Shown piece by piece: positions 47,980 through 58,454 of a stretch of DNA of 64,000 bases. Under the pieces are notes generated by a model, which was not told the DNA's origin, searched no databases, and saw nothing but the letters and a program-made list of their open reading frames with translations. This stretch comes from Palsa-504 sp963790065 (lineage in GTDB: Bacteria; Actinomycetota; Actinomycetes; Streptosporangiales; Streptosporangiaceae): NCBI GenBank assembly GCA_963790065.1, contig CAWBNK010000001.1, forward strand, positions 186,001 through 250,000. The letters run 5' to 3'. How positions within the stretch are numbered: the first letter of the stretch is position 1; the number at the start of each line of letters is the position of its first letter. Both the position numbers and the translations under genes were made by a program.

Positions 47980-49700
47980 ACCCGGCCACCGCGTTCGGCG
48001 AGACCTTCGCCGACGAACTGGTCCGCTGCGGCCTGCGCGAGGTAGTGCTGGCCCCCGGATCGCGCAGTACACCGCTGGCCATGGCGTTCTTCGGCGCGGC
48101 CGAGCGGCGCCGGATCCGGCTGCACGTCCGGATCGACGAGCGCTCGGCGTCGTTCGCCGCCCTCGGCCTGGCCAAGGCCAGCCGCCGCCCGGTGGCCGTG
48201 CTGTGCACCTCGGGCACGGCCGCGGCCAACTTCCACCCCGCGGTGATCGAGGCCGACGAGTCCGGAGTGCCGCTGCTGGTGCTCACCGCCGACCGGCCCG
48301 GCGAGCTGCGGAGCACCGGCGCCAACCAGGCGATCGACCAGGTCAAGCTGTACGGCAGCGCGGTGCGCTGGTTCTGCGAGGCTGGCGTGCCTGAACGGCG
48401 GCCCGGGGCGGCCGCGTACTGGCGCTCCCTGGCCTGCCAGACGTGGGCCCACGCCGCGGGCAGCGCGGGCGGCTTCGCCGGCCCCGTCCACCTCAACCTG
48501 GCCTTCCGCGACCCGCTCACCCCTGATCCGGCCGGACCCGCATCCCCAGCCGGGGACCAGGACTGGCTGGATTCCCTGGACGGGCGGCCGGACGGGAAAC
48601 CGTGGACGCGCTTCGAGCCGCCCGGCGCCGCGCCCGGCCGGCTCGAGCTGCCGTGGACCGAACGCGGCGTGGTGGTCTGCGGAGACGGTGACTACGACGC
48701 GGCGGCGCTGGTCGAGCTGGCCGGGCAGGCCGGCTGGCCGGTGCTGGCCGAGCCGTCGTCCGGCGCCCGGCACGGGCCGAATGCGCTGCCCGCCTATCAG
48801 TACCTGCTGGCCGCGCAGGAATTCACGGCCGCGCACCGGCCTGAAGTGCTGGTCTCGGCCGGGCGGCCGGGTCTTTCCCGCCCCCAGTCGGCCCTCCTGG
48901 CCCGGTCGGCGGCGCGGCATGTGGTCATCGGGCAGGGGCCCGGACGCTGGGCCGACCCCCAGCGGTCCGCCACCGACGTGGCGGCGGCCATCCGGCTGAG
49001 CGGCGCACCGGCCGGGGCGACGCCGTGGTTGGCGACGCCGTGGCTGGACGCCTGGCGCCGGGCCGACGACGCGGCGCGGCGCGCGGTGGACGCGATCCTC
49101 GACGGTGACGACCGGCTGACCGAGCCGCGGCTGGCCCGGGACCTGGTCCTCGGGCTGCCGGAACAAGCACTGTTGTGGACCGCAAGCAGCCTGCCCGTTC
49201 GGGATATTGATTGTCATGCCGTAGGCCGGGCCGACATCCGCGTCCTGGCCAGCCGCGGCGCCAGCGGCATCGACGGCACCACGTCGGCGGCCATCGGCGC
49301 GGCGCTGGCCCACGGCGGCCCGGCCTTTGCGCTGCTCGGCGACCTGGCCTTCCTGCACGACGCGCCCGGCCTGGCCCTCGGCCCCGATGAACCGCGGCCC
49401 GACCTGTGCCTGATCGTGGTCAACAACGACGGCGGCGGGATCTTCTCCACCCTGGAGCAGGCCGCCTTCCCCGGTGCGTTCGAGCGGCTGTTCGGCACCC
49501 CGCACGGGGCCGGCCTGCACCAGCTGGCCGCCGCGTTCGGCCTGCCCTACCAGCGCCTCGAGCAGCCCGAGGACCTGGGCAAGGCGCTGGCGGGCAGCGG
49601 CCTGCGAGTCGTCGAGGCTCAGACCAGCCGGGCAGCGGGCGCCGAGCTGCGCCAGCAGCTGCACGAGGCGGCGGCCGCGGCCGTCCGGTCCGCGCTGTAG
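47976..49700 (+). CDS. menD: SEPHCHC synthase
   Basis: A 574-residue thiamine diphosphate enzyme that joins isochorismate and 2-oxoglutarate. The N-terminal domain has LVRCGLREVVLAPGSRSTPL and RIDERSASFAALGLAK with the catalytic Glu. TSGTAAANFHPAVIEADESG, then LTADRPGELRSTGANQAI are MenD-typical. The C-terminal ThDP-binding region has GDLAFLHDAPGL and VVNNDGGGIFSTLEQA (GD...NN motif). It starts at the GTG at 47976, overlapping menC by 4 bases. menH is not present in the window. Confidence 0.94.
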   Translation: MNPATAFGETFADELVRCGLREVVLAPGSRSTPLAMAFFGAAERRRIRLHVRIDERSASFAALGLAKASRRPVAVLCTSGTAAANFHPAVIEADESGVPLLVLTADRPGELRSTGANQAIDQVKLYGSAVRWFCEAGVPERRPGAAAYWRSLACQTWAHAAGSAGGFAGPVHLNLAFRDPLTPDPAGPASPAGDQDWLDSLDGRPDGKPWTRFEPPGAAPGRLELPWTERGVVVCGDGDYDAAALVELAGQAGWPVLAEPSSGARHGPNALPAYQYLLAAQEFTAAHRPEVLVSAGRPGLSRPQSALLARSAARHVVIGQGPGRWADPQRSATDVAAAIRLSGAPAGATPWLATPWLDAWRRADDAARRAVDAILDGDDRLTEPRLARDLVLGLPEQALLWTASSLPVRDIDCHAVGRADIRVLASRGASGIDGTTSAAIGAALAHGGPAFALLGDLAFLHDAPGLALGPDEPRPDLCLIVVNNDGGGIFSTLEQAAFPGAFERLFGTPHGAGLHQLAAAFGLPYQRLEQPEDLGKALAGSGLRVVEAQTSRAAGAELRQQLHEAAAAAVRSAL

Positions 49701-49771
49701 GGGCACGTGTTCCGGTACGTGATGGCCGACGCATGCCGCAGGCGACCACCTGATCGTCCACGGGACACTTC

Positions 49772-50578
49772 CTAGTCGGAGAAGATCAGGTCCTCGGTCT
49801 CCGCCAGGATCTGGGCGGGACTCGGCGGCGACATCAGCAGGCTGGCGATCTTCTCGGCGGCCGGATCGCCGGTAGCGGCCCCGGCCGCCACGGCGGCGGT
49901 GACGTCGTAGCGGGTCTGCCGCAGGGTCACGTCGGGCCCGAGCAGGGCCCAGTACGCCGTGCCCGGCTCGCCGTCGTGGTAGGGGAGCCCGACGCTGCCC
50001 GGGTTGACCGACCGGCGGCCGGCTACCTGCCGGTCGAACTGCAGGTGCGTGTGCCCGGTGACGAGAACCTGCTCGTCGAGGCCGGCGGACAGCTCGGCGA
50101 AACGCTCGCCCGGGGTGGCCGGCGTCACGAGCTCGGTGTCGCTGCGCGGCGAGCCGTGACAGAACCGTACCGGCCCGAGGCCGGTGATCTCGATCACGAT
50201 GCTGAACGGGATCGTCGCGACGAAGCCGCGCGAACGCGCCGAGTGCTGGGCGGGGATCCAGGCCTCGCGGGGCGTCTCCGGCGTGCGCTGGCCGCCCGAG
50301 ATCTCCAGCACGGCCCGTTCGCCGTTGCCGCGCACGAACAGGGCCCGGTCGCCGAGGGCCTGCATCATCGCGATGGTCTCGTCCGGCTGGCTGCCCCAGG
50401 TCAAGTCGCCGCAGGAGACGACGAGGTCGGCCTCGGCCGCTTGGATGTCGGCCAGGACGGCGGTCAGGGCGGCGACGTTGGTGTGCACGTCGGACACGAC
50501 CGCCACCCGGCCCACCGGGCCGTATCGGTGCGGTACCGGATCTTCCCACCCGGCCGGGCCGTAGCAGACAGCGGTCAT
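49772..50578 (-). CDS. metallophosphoesterase
   Basis: A 268-residue calcineurin-like phosphodiesterase of the YfcE/MJ0936 type. Metal-binding motifs in order: VAVVSDVHTNVAALTAVL (D-x-H), VVSCGDLTWGSQPDE (GD), LFVRGNGERAV (GN-x-E), RFCHGSPRSD, and LVTGHTHLQFDR (GHTH), with VNPGSVGLPYHDGEPGTAYW at the C-terminal side. I take the ATG at 50578, which is preceded by TATGCT at exactly six bases and no ribosome binding site, so leaderless. Divergent from the LysR gene. Substrate unknown, perhaps a cyclic nucleotide or phosphodiester. Confidence 0.87.
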   Translation of the reverse strand: MTAVCYGPAGWEDPVPHRYGPVGRVAVVSDVHTNVAALTAVLADIQAAEADLVVSCGDLTWGSQPDETIAMMQALGDRALFVRGNGERAVLEISGGQRTPETPREAWIPAQHSARSRGFVATIPFSIVIEITGLGPVRFCHGSPRSDTELVTPATPGERFAELSAGLDEQVLVTGHTHLQFDRQVAGRRSVNPGSVGLPYHDGEPGTAYWALLGPDVTLRQTRYDVTAAVAAGAATGDPAAEKIASLLMSPPSPAQILAETEDLIFSD

Positions 50579-50584
50579 GTACGA

Positions 50585-50590
50585 AGCATA
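50585..50590 (-). promoter_or_regulatory. -10 element TATGCT for leaderless start at 50578
   Basis: On the minus strand TATGCT is followed by six bases and then the ATG of the metallophosphoesterase gene. Confidence 0.5.
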
Positions 50591-50645
50591 GGAGCGCGCG
50601 CGCTGGCGGTGAGCGCCCGGCGGGTGCGTGATAATTGGCAGTGCC

Positions 50646-51605
50646 ATGACGCTCACCCAGCTGAACGCGTTCGTCCTGGTGGCCCGGCTCGGCTCGGTGA
50701 CCGCCGCCGCCAACGCGCTCGGCGTCAGCGAATCGGCCGTCTCCCAGGCTCTGTCGGCCCTGCGGCTGCACCTCGGCGACCAGCTGGTCACCCGCGGGCC
50801 GGTCGGCATGACGCTGACCGCCGGGGGGTCCAGGCTGCTCGCCACCGCGTCCCAGATCGTGGTGCTCGGCGCCGAGGCGCACGCTGCGGTCCGCGCGGCG
50901 CAGGGCGCGCCCGAGCAGCTGCGGGTGGTGTCGTCGTCTACCGTGGCCGAGTTCGTGCTCAGCCCGCTGACCGAGGCGTTCACCAAGCGGTTCGGCGGCG
51001 CCGTGGAGATCTCGGCCGGCGTCGCGGTGACCAAGGAGATGAACGTCCTGATCGCCAACCGGCTGGCGGACGTCGCCATCGGCTGCGACCTGAGCAAGAC
51101 CATGCCTGAGGACGTGGCCCTGCCTCTGGTGACCGAGCCCATCTTCAGGTACCGGCTGCTGGTCGTGACGGCCGGCCAGCCCCGGCTGCGGGGCAGCCCC
51201 CGCCAGTGGCTGTGGTACACCGACCCCTCGGGCACCGATCCGGACAGCGAGACCGGCCAGATGCTCTCCGGCCTGGGCATTACCGAGCAGCAAATCAGGG
51301 TCTTCCCCAACCAGACCGCCGCCTGGGCGGCCGCGGCCGACGGTACGGGCGTCGCACCCGCGGTCGAGCACCTGGTCGCCCACCAGCTGCGCCGAGGCGA
51401 GCTGTCCCGGGTGGACCTGCCCGGCTGCCGGATAGACGCCTGCTGGCACGTGACCCTGCTCGAACGGCAGCACCAGAGCCCGTCGGCCAGTTCCTTCCGC
51501 CGCTACCTGAGCACGCCCGAGGCCATGCACCTGATGCGCGCCCCGGCCGGGGGGGTCCCGCCCTCGCGCTTCCGGCCCCCGGTTTATGTCACGATTTGGA
51601 GCTAG
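50646..51605 (+). CDS. LysR family transcriptional regulator
   Basis: A 319-residue regulator. The winged HTH (MTLTQLNAFVLVARLGSVTA, then VSESAVSQALSALRLHLGDQ, LVTRGPVGMTLT) is followed by a substrate-binding domain with STVAEFVLSPLTEAF and RLADVAIGCDL. The C-terminus is long and Arg/Pro-containing. Because it lies directly before the CO dehydrogenase operon and in the same direction, it is the best candidate for its regulator; LysR-type proteins near coxMSL occur in other carboxydotrophs. The ATG at 50646 has no clear ribosome binding site (TAATTG lies eight bases upstream). Confidence 0.87.
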   Translation: MTLTQLNAFVLVARLGSVTAAANALGVSESAVSQALSALRLHLGDQLVTRGPVGMTLTAGGSRLLATASQIVVLGAEAHAAVRAAQGAPEQLRVVSSSTVAEFVLSPLTEAFTKRFGGAVEISAGVAVTKEMNVLIANRLADVAIGCDLSKTMPEDVALPLVTEPIFRYRLLVVTAGQPRLRGSPRQWLWYTDPSGTDPDSETGQMLSGLGITEQQIRVFPNQTAAWAAAADGTGVAPAVEHLVAHQLRRGELSRVDLPGCRIDACWHVTLLERQHQSPSASSFRRYLSTPEAMHLMRAPAGGVPPSRFRPPVYVTIWS

Positions 51606-51692
51606 GACCAGCGAAGACGCCCGGTTCCTGAGCCCTTAAGCAAGAGCTTATTCGCGTATTGCGGGCCGGTGCGGGCCAGCGGATGATGTTGA

Positions 51693-51708
51693 CGGTCATT
51701 ACTGACCG
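51693..51708. promoter_or_regulatory. palindrome between lysR and the cox operon
   Basis: CGGTCA-TTAC-TGACCG is a perfect 6-base inverted repeat; it overlaps a TTGACG hexamer at 51689-51694 that could serve as a -35 element. A candidate LysR site or cox promoter region. Confidence 0.4.
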
Positions 51709-51746
51709 CAGCGAGTCAATGCTGTCCAGCGCCGGGAGCATACGGT

Positions 51747-51983
51747 ATGCGAATTGAATCCGACGGGCACAGCCGGGGTAACCCGCGGCTGTATGAGCTG
51801 ATCGAGCACGCGCCCAAGACCGGCAAGAGCCCGACCGTCTGGGCCTGGCCTGAGCTGATCGACTACCTGAAGGTCGCCGGCCAGCCGGTGGCGGGGCCGT
51901 GGCCGCCGCACCAGCAGCCCCGGCCCGACCCGGAGGAGGACTCGCTCCCGGTGGCCGTGCCGGACCCGGAATCGAAGCCCTAG
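51747..51983 (+). CDS. small hypothetical protein upstream of coxM
   Basis: A 78-residue frame with an N-terminal soluble part (SRGNPRLYELIEHAPKTGKS, then VWAWPELIDYLKVAG) and a Pro/Glu/Asp-rich tail. GGGAG lies eight bases before the ATG. No Cys, no membrane segment and no known family. It lies 141 bases after lysR and 35 bases before coxM in the same direction, so it would be the first cistron of the cox transcript. Codon use fits its surroundings. It may be real, but the evidence is limited to the reading frame and ribosome binding site. Confidence 0.5.
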   Translation: MRIESDGHSRGNPRLYELIEHAPKTGKSPTVWAWPELIDYLKVAGQPVAGPWPPHQQPRPDPEEDSLPVAVPDPESKP

Positions 51984-52018
51984 GCTCCGCCGAATTCCCT
52001 GCCACCCCAGGAGGATCC

Positions 52019-52894
52019 ATGTATCCGTCGCGGTTCCGGTACGAGGCACCGCGTTCGCTCGCCGAGGCGATCGGCATGCTGCACGACGGCGGGGACGACG
52101 CCAAGGTCCTGGCCGGCGGCCAGAGCCTGGTTCCGCTCATGAAGCTGCGCTTCGCCTCGCCGGAGCTGGTCGTCGACATCAACAACGTGCCCGGCCTGGA
52201 CTACCACAGGACCGACCCGGACGGCACCCTGCGCATCGGCGCGCTGTGCCGCCACGCCGACCTCGAGCGCTCGGACCTGCTGAAGACCACCCAGCCGACC
52301 ATGGCCGCGGCGGCACCGCTGATCGCCGACCCCATCGTGCGCAACCGGGGCACGCTGGTCGGCTCGCTGTGCCACGCCGACCCGCAGGGTGACTGGGCCT
52401 CGGTGGTGCTGGCCCTCGGCGGCTCGGTGATGGCCCGGAGCCCGCGCGGCATGCGCGCCATCCCGATGGCCGACTTCGTCACCGGCCCGTTCCAGAACGT
52501 CCTGGACCTGGACGAGATCGCGGTTGAGGCGGTGATACCGGCCGCCCGGGGCACCCGGGCCGGCGGCTACCTCAAGCTGGAACGCCGGGTCGGCGACTTC
52601 GCCACCGTGGGGGTCGCGGTCGCGCTGGAGATGAGCGGCGAGACCGTGACCAGGGCGGGCATCGGCCTGACCGGGGTGGGCGGATCCACCATCGCCGCCA
52701 CCGCGGCCGCCGGCGCGCTGACCGGCGGGCCGCTGACCGCCGACCGGATCGGCCAGGCGGCCGACCTGGCGGCCGAGGCCGCGCGGCCGAGGACCGATCA
52801 TCGCGGCAGTGCTGTATACAAGCGGCATATGGTGCGCACGTTCGTCGTGCGGCTACTAAGCCGCACCGAGGCGATGGCGGAAAGGGCAGCCTGA
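52019..52894 (+). CDS. coxM: CO dehydrogenase medium subunit (FAD-binding)
   Basis: A 291-residue flavoprotein subunit of the molybdenum CO dehydrogenase; it passes electrons from the iron-sulfur subunit toward the quinone pool. FAD-binding motifs: VLAGGQSLVPLMKLR at about 31-45 and NRGTLVGSLCHADPQGD at about 108-124. MYPSRFRYEAPRSLAEAIGM is the usual N-terminus, and the C-terminal domain has GYLKLERRVGDFATVGVAVA. AGGAGG sits six bases before the ATG. First of three structural genes in the order M-S-L, as in Form I operons. Confidence 0.93.
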   Translation: MYPSRFRYEAPRSLAEAIGMLHDGGDDAKVLAGGQSLVPLMKLRFASPELVVDINNVPGLDYHRTDPDGTLRIGALCRHADLERSDLLKTTQPTMAAAAPLIADPIVRNRGTLVGSLCHADPQGDWASVVLALGGSVMARSPRGMRAIPMADFVTGPFQNVLDLDEIAVEAVIPAARGTRAGGYLKLERRVGDFATVGVAVALEMSGETVTRAGIGLTGVGGSTIAATAAAGALTGGPLTADRIGQAADLAAEAARPRTDHRGSAVYKRHMVRTFVVRLLSRTEAMAERAA

Positions 52895-52896
52895 CC

Positions 52897-53427
<531 letters not shown>

Positions 53428-53437
53428 GGGAGGCGAC

Positions 53438-55828
<2,391 letters not shown>

Positions 55829-55836
55829 GGGCCGTC

Positions 55837-56772
55837 ATGGAGGGCATGGACGTGCTGGCCGAAATGGACGAGCTGACCCGGGGCGGGCAGGCTTTCGCGC
55901 TGGCCACCGTGGTCTGGCGACAGCCTCCCTCGTCGAGCCAGCCGGGCGCGCGGGCGATCATCACCGCCGACGGCGAGCTGCGCGGCTGGATCGGCGGCGC
56001 CTGCGCCGAGCCGGTGGTGATCCGCGAGGCTCAGCGGGTGATCGCGGAGGGCACCGCGCGGCTGCTGCTGCTCGGTACCCCGGACCAGTTCGGCGGGGCG
56101 GTCCCGGACGGCATGACCGTCATCCCGATCTCCTGCCAGAGCGAGGGAGCGCTGGAGATCTACATCGAGCCCGTCCTGCCCGTCCCGCACCTGGTGATCA
56201 TCGGCGTGTCACCCATGGCCCGCACGCTGGCCAGCCTGGCCGGGGCGCTCGGCTGGCGGACCGACCTGGTCCAGGGCTCGGACTTCGCGGCGGACAGCGC
56301 GGATGAGCGGTCCATGATCGTAGTGGCCACGCAGGGCCACGACGACGAGGACGTGCTGGCCCGGGCCGTCGCGGCCCGGCCTGCCTACCTGGGCCTGGTC
56401 GGGTCGCGTCGCCGCGGGGCGACGGTCCTCGGCTACCTGGCCGACCTGGGCGTGCCGCAGGAGGAGCTGGACCGGGTCCGGGTACCCGCCGGCCTGGACT
56501 TGGGCAAGACCACCCACCAGGAGATCGCGGTCGCCATCCTGGCCGAACTGGTCCAGCTGCGGGCCTCGGGCGCGCTGATGCAGTCCAAGGCGGCGCCGGC
56601 GCCTGCCGCGGCAGCGCAGGCCACCGACCCGGTGTGCGGGATGACCGTAGCCACCGCATCGGGCCAGCCGGTCCGGCATGACGGCACCGATTACTACTTT
56701 TGCTGCGCAGGCTGCCGCCGGGCGTTCGAGAAGGACCCTGAGGCTTACGTGAAGAGAGAGACCCGATGCTGA
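55837..56772 (+). CDS. coxF: XdhC/CoxF maturation factor fused to a YHS metal-binding domain
   Basis: A 311-residue fusion. Residues 1-105 form the XdhC/CoxI N-terminal domain (FALATVVWRQPPSSSQPGAR, WIGGACAEPVV with Cys 56). Residues 115-245 form the Rossmann-like C-terminal domain (LVIIGVSPMARTLASLAG, YLGLVGSRRRGATVLGYL). After an Ala/Pro linker, a YHS domain (about 263-305) has DPVCGMTV, YYFCCAGCRRAFEKDP and Cys 267, 289, 290, 293 and 311. In Afipia (Oligotropha) carboxidovorans CoxF is implicated in completing the Mo-S-Cu centre. YHS domains bind soft metals, so a copper-handling role is plausible. I chose the ATG at 55837 after GAGGG. Confidence 0.85.
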   Translation: MEGMDVLAEMDELTRGGQAFALATVVWRQPPSSSQPGARAIITADGELRGWIGGACAEPVVIREAQRVIAEGTARLLLLGTPDQFGGAVPDGMTVIPISCQSEGALEIYIEPVLPVPHLVIIGVSPMARTLASLAGALGWRTDLVQGSDFAADSADERSMIVVATQGHDDEDVLARAVAARPAYLGLVGSRRRGATVLGYLADLGVPQEELDRVRVPAGLDLGKTTHQEIAVAILAELVQLRASGALMQSKAAPAPAAAAQATDPVCGMTVATASGQPVRHDGTDYYFCCAGCRRAFEKDPEAYVKRETRC

Positions 56773-57353
56773 TCAAGAACGAGTTCGAGGTCGCTGAGCC
56801 GGTCGAGAAGGTCTGGCAGTTCTTCGACAACATCCCCCAGGTCGCGGCGTGCCTGCCGGGCGCGGAGCTGACCGAGGATCTCGGCGACGAGAAGTACAAG
56901 GGCAAGGTCGCCGTCCGGATGGGCCCGGTCAAGCTGCAGTTCGCCGGCACGGCCGACATCACCGAGCGGGACCAGGCGGCCAAGCGCGTGGTCGTCCACG
57001 CCAGCGGCGCCGACGAGAAGGGCCGCGGCCAGGCCAGCATGGTGGTGACGGCGACGCTGGTCCGCGCGGGCCGCGGCACCAAGGTGGGCGTCAGCCAGGA
57101 CCTGCAGCTATCGGGGGCGGCGGCGCAGTACGGCCGCGGCATGATCGCCGACGTGTCAGCGATCATGATGCGCGACTTCGCCGTGAACATGCAGAACCGG
57201 ATCGAGCGGATAGAACGCGGCGAGTCGGCCGAGCAGATCGCGGCCGCCACGGCGGCCCCGGCGAAGGGCTTCACGCTGGGCATGCGGGCCGCGCTGATGG
57301 CCCTGAGCCGGGTCTTCCGCCGTTTCTTCCTTCCCTACCAAGCCACCAGCTGA
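56766..57353 (+). CDS. coxG: CoxG family (SRPBCC) CO dehydrogenase accessory protein
   Basis: A 195-residue protein with an SRPBCC/START-like hydrophobic-cavity fold: MLIKNEFEVAEPVEKVWQFF, IPQVAACLPGAELTE, YKGKVAVRMGPVKLQFAGTA, and TKVGVSQDLQLSGAAAQYGR, the CoxG signature. A C-terminal amphipathic segment (about 170-195, LGMRAALMALSRVFRRFFLP) could attach it to the membrane. In mycobacteria CoxG tethers the enzyme and relays menaquinone. It overlaps coxF by 7 bases, and the first of five small membrane protein genes follows 11 bases later. Confidence 0.9.
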   Translation: MLIKNEFEVAEPVEKVWQFFDNIPQVAACLPGAELTEDLGDEKYKGKVAVRMGPVKLQFAGTADITERDQAAKRVVVHASGADEKGRGQASMVVTATLVRAGRGTKVGVSQDLQLSGAAAQYGRGMIADVSAIMMRDFAVNMQNRIERIERGESAEQIAAATAAPAKGFTLGMRAALMALSRVFRRFFLPYQATS

Positions 57354-57364
57354 GGAGAGCACCC

Positions 57365-57619
57365 ATGGTCCTGTGGTGGATCGCCAACGTTATCTTGCTG
57401 GTCGCGGTCCTGCCCGTGGTTATCTACCTGCTCAACCGCGTCCTGGCGGCGCTCGAGCGGATCCGGGGGGCGGCCGACAACGTCCTGGCCGGCGGGGTGG
57501 CCCTCATCGGCGAGCTCGACGGCCTGCCCGCGGCCCTGGCCACCACGGACGAGACCATCAAGGAAGTATCCGTCGGCGCGGTCCGCTACGCCGGCTCCGT
57601 CGCCAAGCTGCTCGGCTGA
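57365..57619 (+). CDS. small cox-linked membrane protein 1
   Basis: An 84-residue protein: one membrane helix at about 4-24 (WWIANVILLVAVLPVVIYLL), then an amphipathic tail (NRVLAALERIRGAADNVLAG and onwards to about 84) with hydrophobic residues at helical spacing. Predicted topology is outside-in with the tail in the cytoplasm. GAGGAG lies six to eight bases before the ATG. Eleven bases downstream of coxG and followed by four more genes of the same shape. Function unknown; membrane docking of CO dehydrogenase is my inference. Confidence 0.75.
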   Translation: MVLWWIANVILLVAVLPVVIYLLNRVLAALERIRGAADNVLAGGVALIGELDGLPAALATTDETIKEVSVGAVRYAGSVAKLLG

Positions 57620-57650
57620 CCGCGGGCACGTAACAGAAAGGAGATCGGCC

Positions 57651-57878
57651 ATGCCAGCAGCCGCATGGTTCACACTGATCGTCGCCGCGCTGATCATCGC
57701 GATCACCGCGGTAGGCCTGTTGCGGGTCATCGGCCACCTCAGGGCGATCCGCAAGACGCTGGTGACGACCACCGGTGGAGTCCAGGCCGTCGCGCAGCTC
57801 ACCAGCACCGTGCCGGAGCGGCTGACCGCCGTCAACGCGAGCCTGAAGCCGGTCCGCGACTTCTGCGAAACGGTCTAG
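57651..57878 (+). CDS. small cox-linked membrane protein 2
   Basis: A 75-residue protein: one membrane helix at about 6-26 (WFTLIVAALIIAITAVGLL), then a basic stretch (RVIGHLRAIRKTL) and a helical tail of the kind VQAVAQLTSTVPERLTAVNA, ending near SLKPVRDFCETV. The tail resembles the repetitive TM-plus-coiled-coil pattern of DUF948-like proteins. AAAGGAG precedes the ATG. No Cys except the one near the end. Function unknown. Confidence 0.7.
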   Translation: MPAAAWFTLIVAALIIAITAVGLLRVIGHLRAIRKTLVTTTGGVQAVAQLTSTVPERLTAVNASLKPVRDFCETV

Positions 57879-57888
57879 GAGGAACTCC

Positions 57889-58161
57889 ATGCATGCGCAT
57901 GTCCTCGCCGCCGGGTACAGCACCACCGGCTGGGTGGTGGGCTACACGATCGGCATCATCATCGTGCTGGTCGTAGTGGCGCTCGTGGTGCCGATCTTGA
58001 TGCTGGCCCGGTCGATCGGCAACGAGGCACCGAAGATCAACGACGCGCTGACCGACGCGGTGCATAACACCGCGCCGCTCGGCGCGCTGCGCACCACCAT
58101 CGAGCACGCCACGATCATCATCGGCGGCTTGCAGCGCGGCCGCGCCAGGCTGGGAGGATAG
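57889..58161 (+). CDS. small cox-linked membrane protein 3
   Basis: A 90-residue protein with a short outside N-terminus, one long membrane helix at about 15-39 (VVGYTIGIIIVLVVVALVVP) and a cytoplasmic helical tail (NEAPKINDALTDAVHNTAPL, then TIEHATIIIGGLQRGRARLG). AGGAGG lies six bases before the ATG. Codon use and spacing fit the operon. Function unknown. Confidence 0.7.
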   Translation: MHAHVLAAGYSTTGWVVGYTIGIIIVLVVVALVVPILMLARSIGNEAPKINDALTDAVHNTAPLGALRTTIEHATIIIGGLQRGRARLGG

Positions 58162-58163
58162 CG

Positions 58164-58454
58164 ATGCATACCCTGGCCATGTCATCGACAGAGCACAACC
58201 TGTGGACGATCGCGAACATCCTCGGCCTGGTCGTGGTGGTCGCGGTCGCCGCGCTGCTGAGCCTGCTCATCTACCTGGTGAAGGTCATCGACCGCCGGGT
58301 CGTCCAGGTGCGGGACACCCTGAAGGCCGCGGCGGCCAACACCGCGGACACGGTCCTCATCCCGCAGGTCGCCGGCGGCGTGGAGGCGGTCCTCGCCGAG
58401 GGTCTCCAGCACCACCTGTTCCTCGGCCGCGTGCTCGGGAAGGTGAAATCATGA
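58164..58454 (+). CDS. small cox-linked membrane protein 4
   Basis: A 96-residue protein: one membrane helix at about 16-40 (IANILGLVVVVAVAALLSLL), then a charged stretch (VKVIDRRVVQVRDTLKAAAA) and a helical tail (VAGGVEAVLAEGLQHHLFLG). GGAGG lies six bases before the ATG. The start of protein 5 overlaps its stop by 4 bases (ATGA), so the two are coupled. Function unknown; a His pair lies in the tail. Confidence 0.72.
   Translation: MHTLAMSSTEHNLWTIANILGLVVVVAVAALLSLLIYLVKVIDRRVVQVRDTLKAAAANTADTVLIPQVAGGVEAVLAEGLQHHLFLGRVLGKVKS

Noticed and set aside
47763..51530. A 1255-codon open frame on the minus strand across menC, menD, the phosphoesterase and LysR genes
   Set aside because: Low-complexity Arg/Gly/Pro sequence without domains; it is the antisense shadow of well-supported genes in GC-rich DNA.
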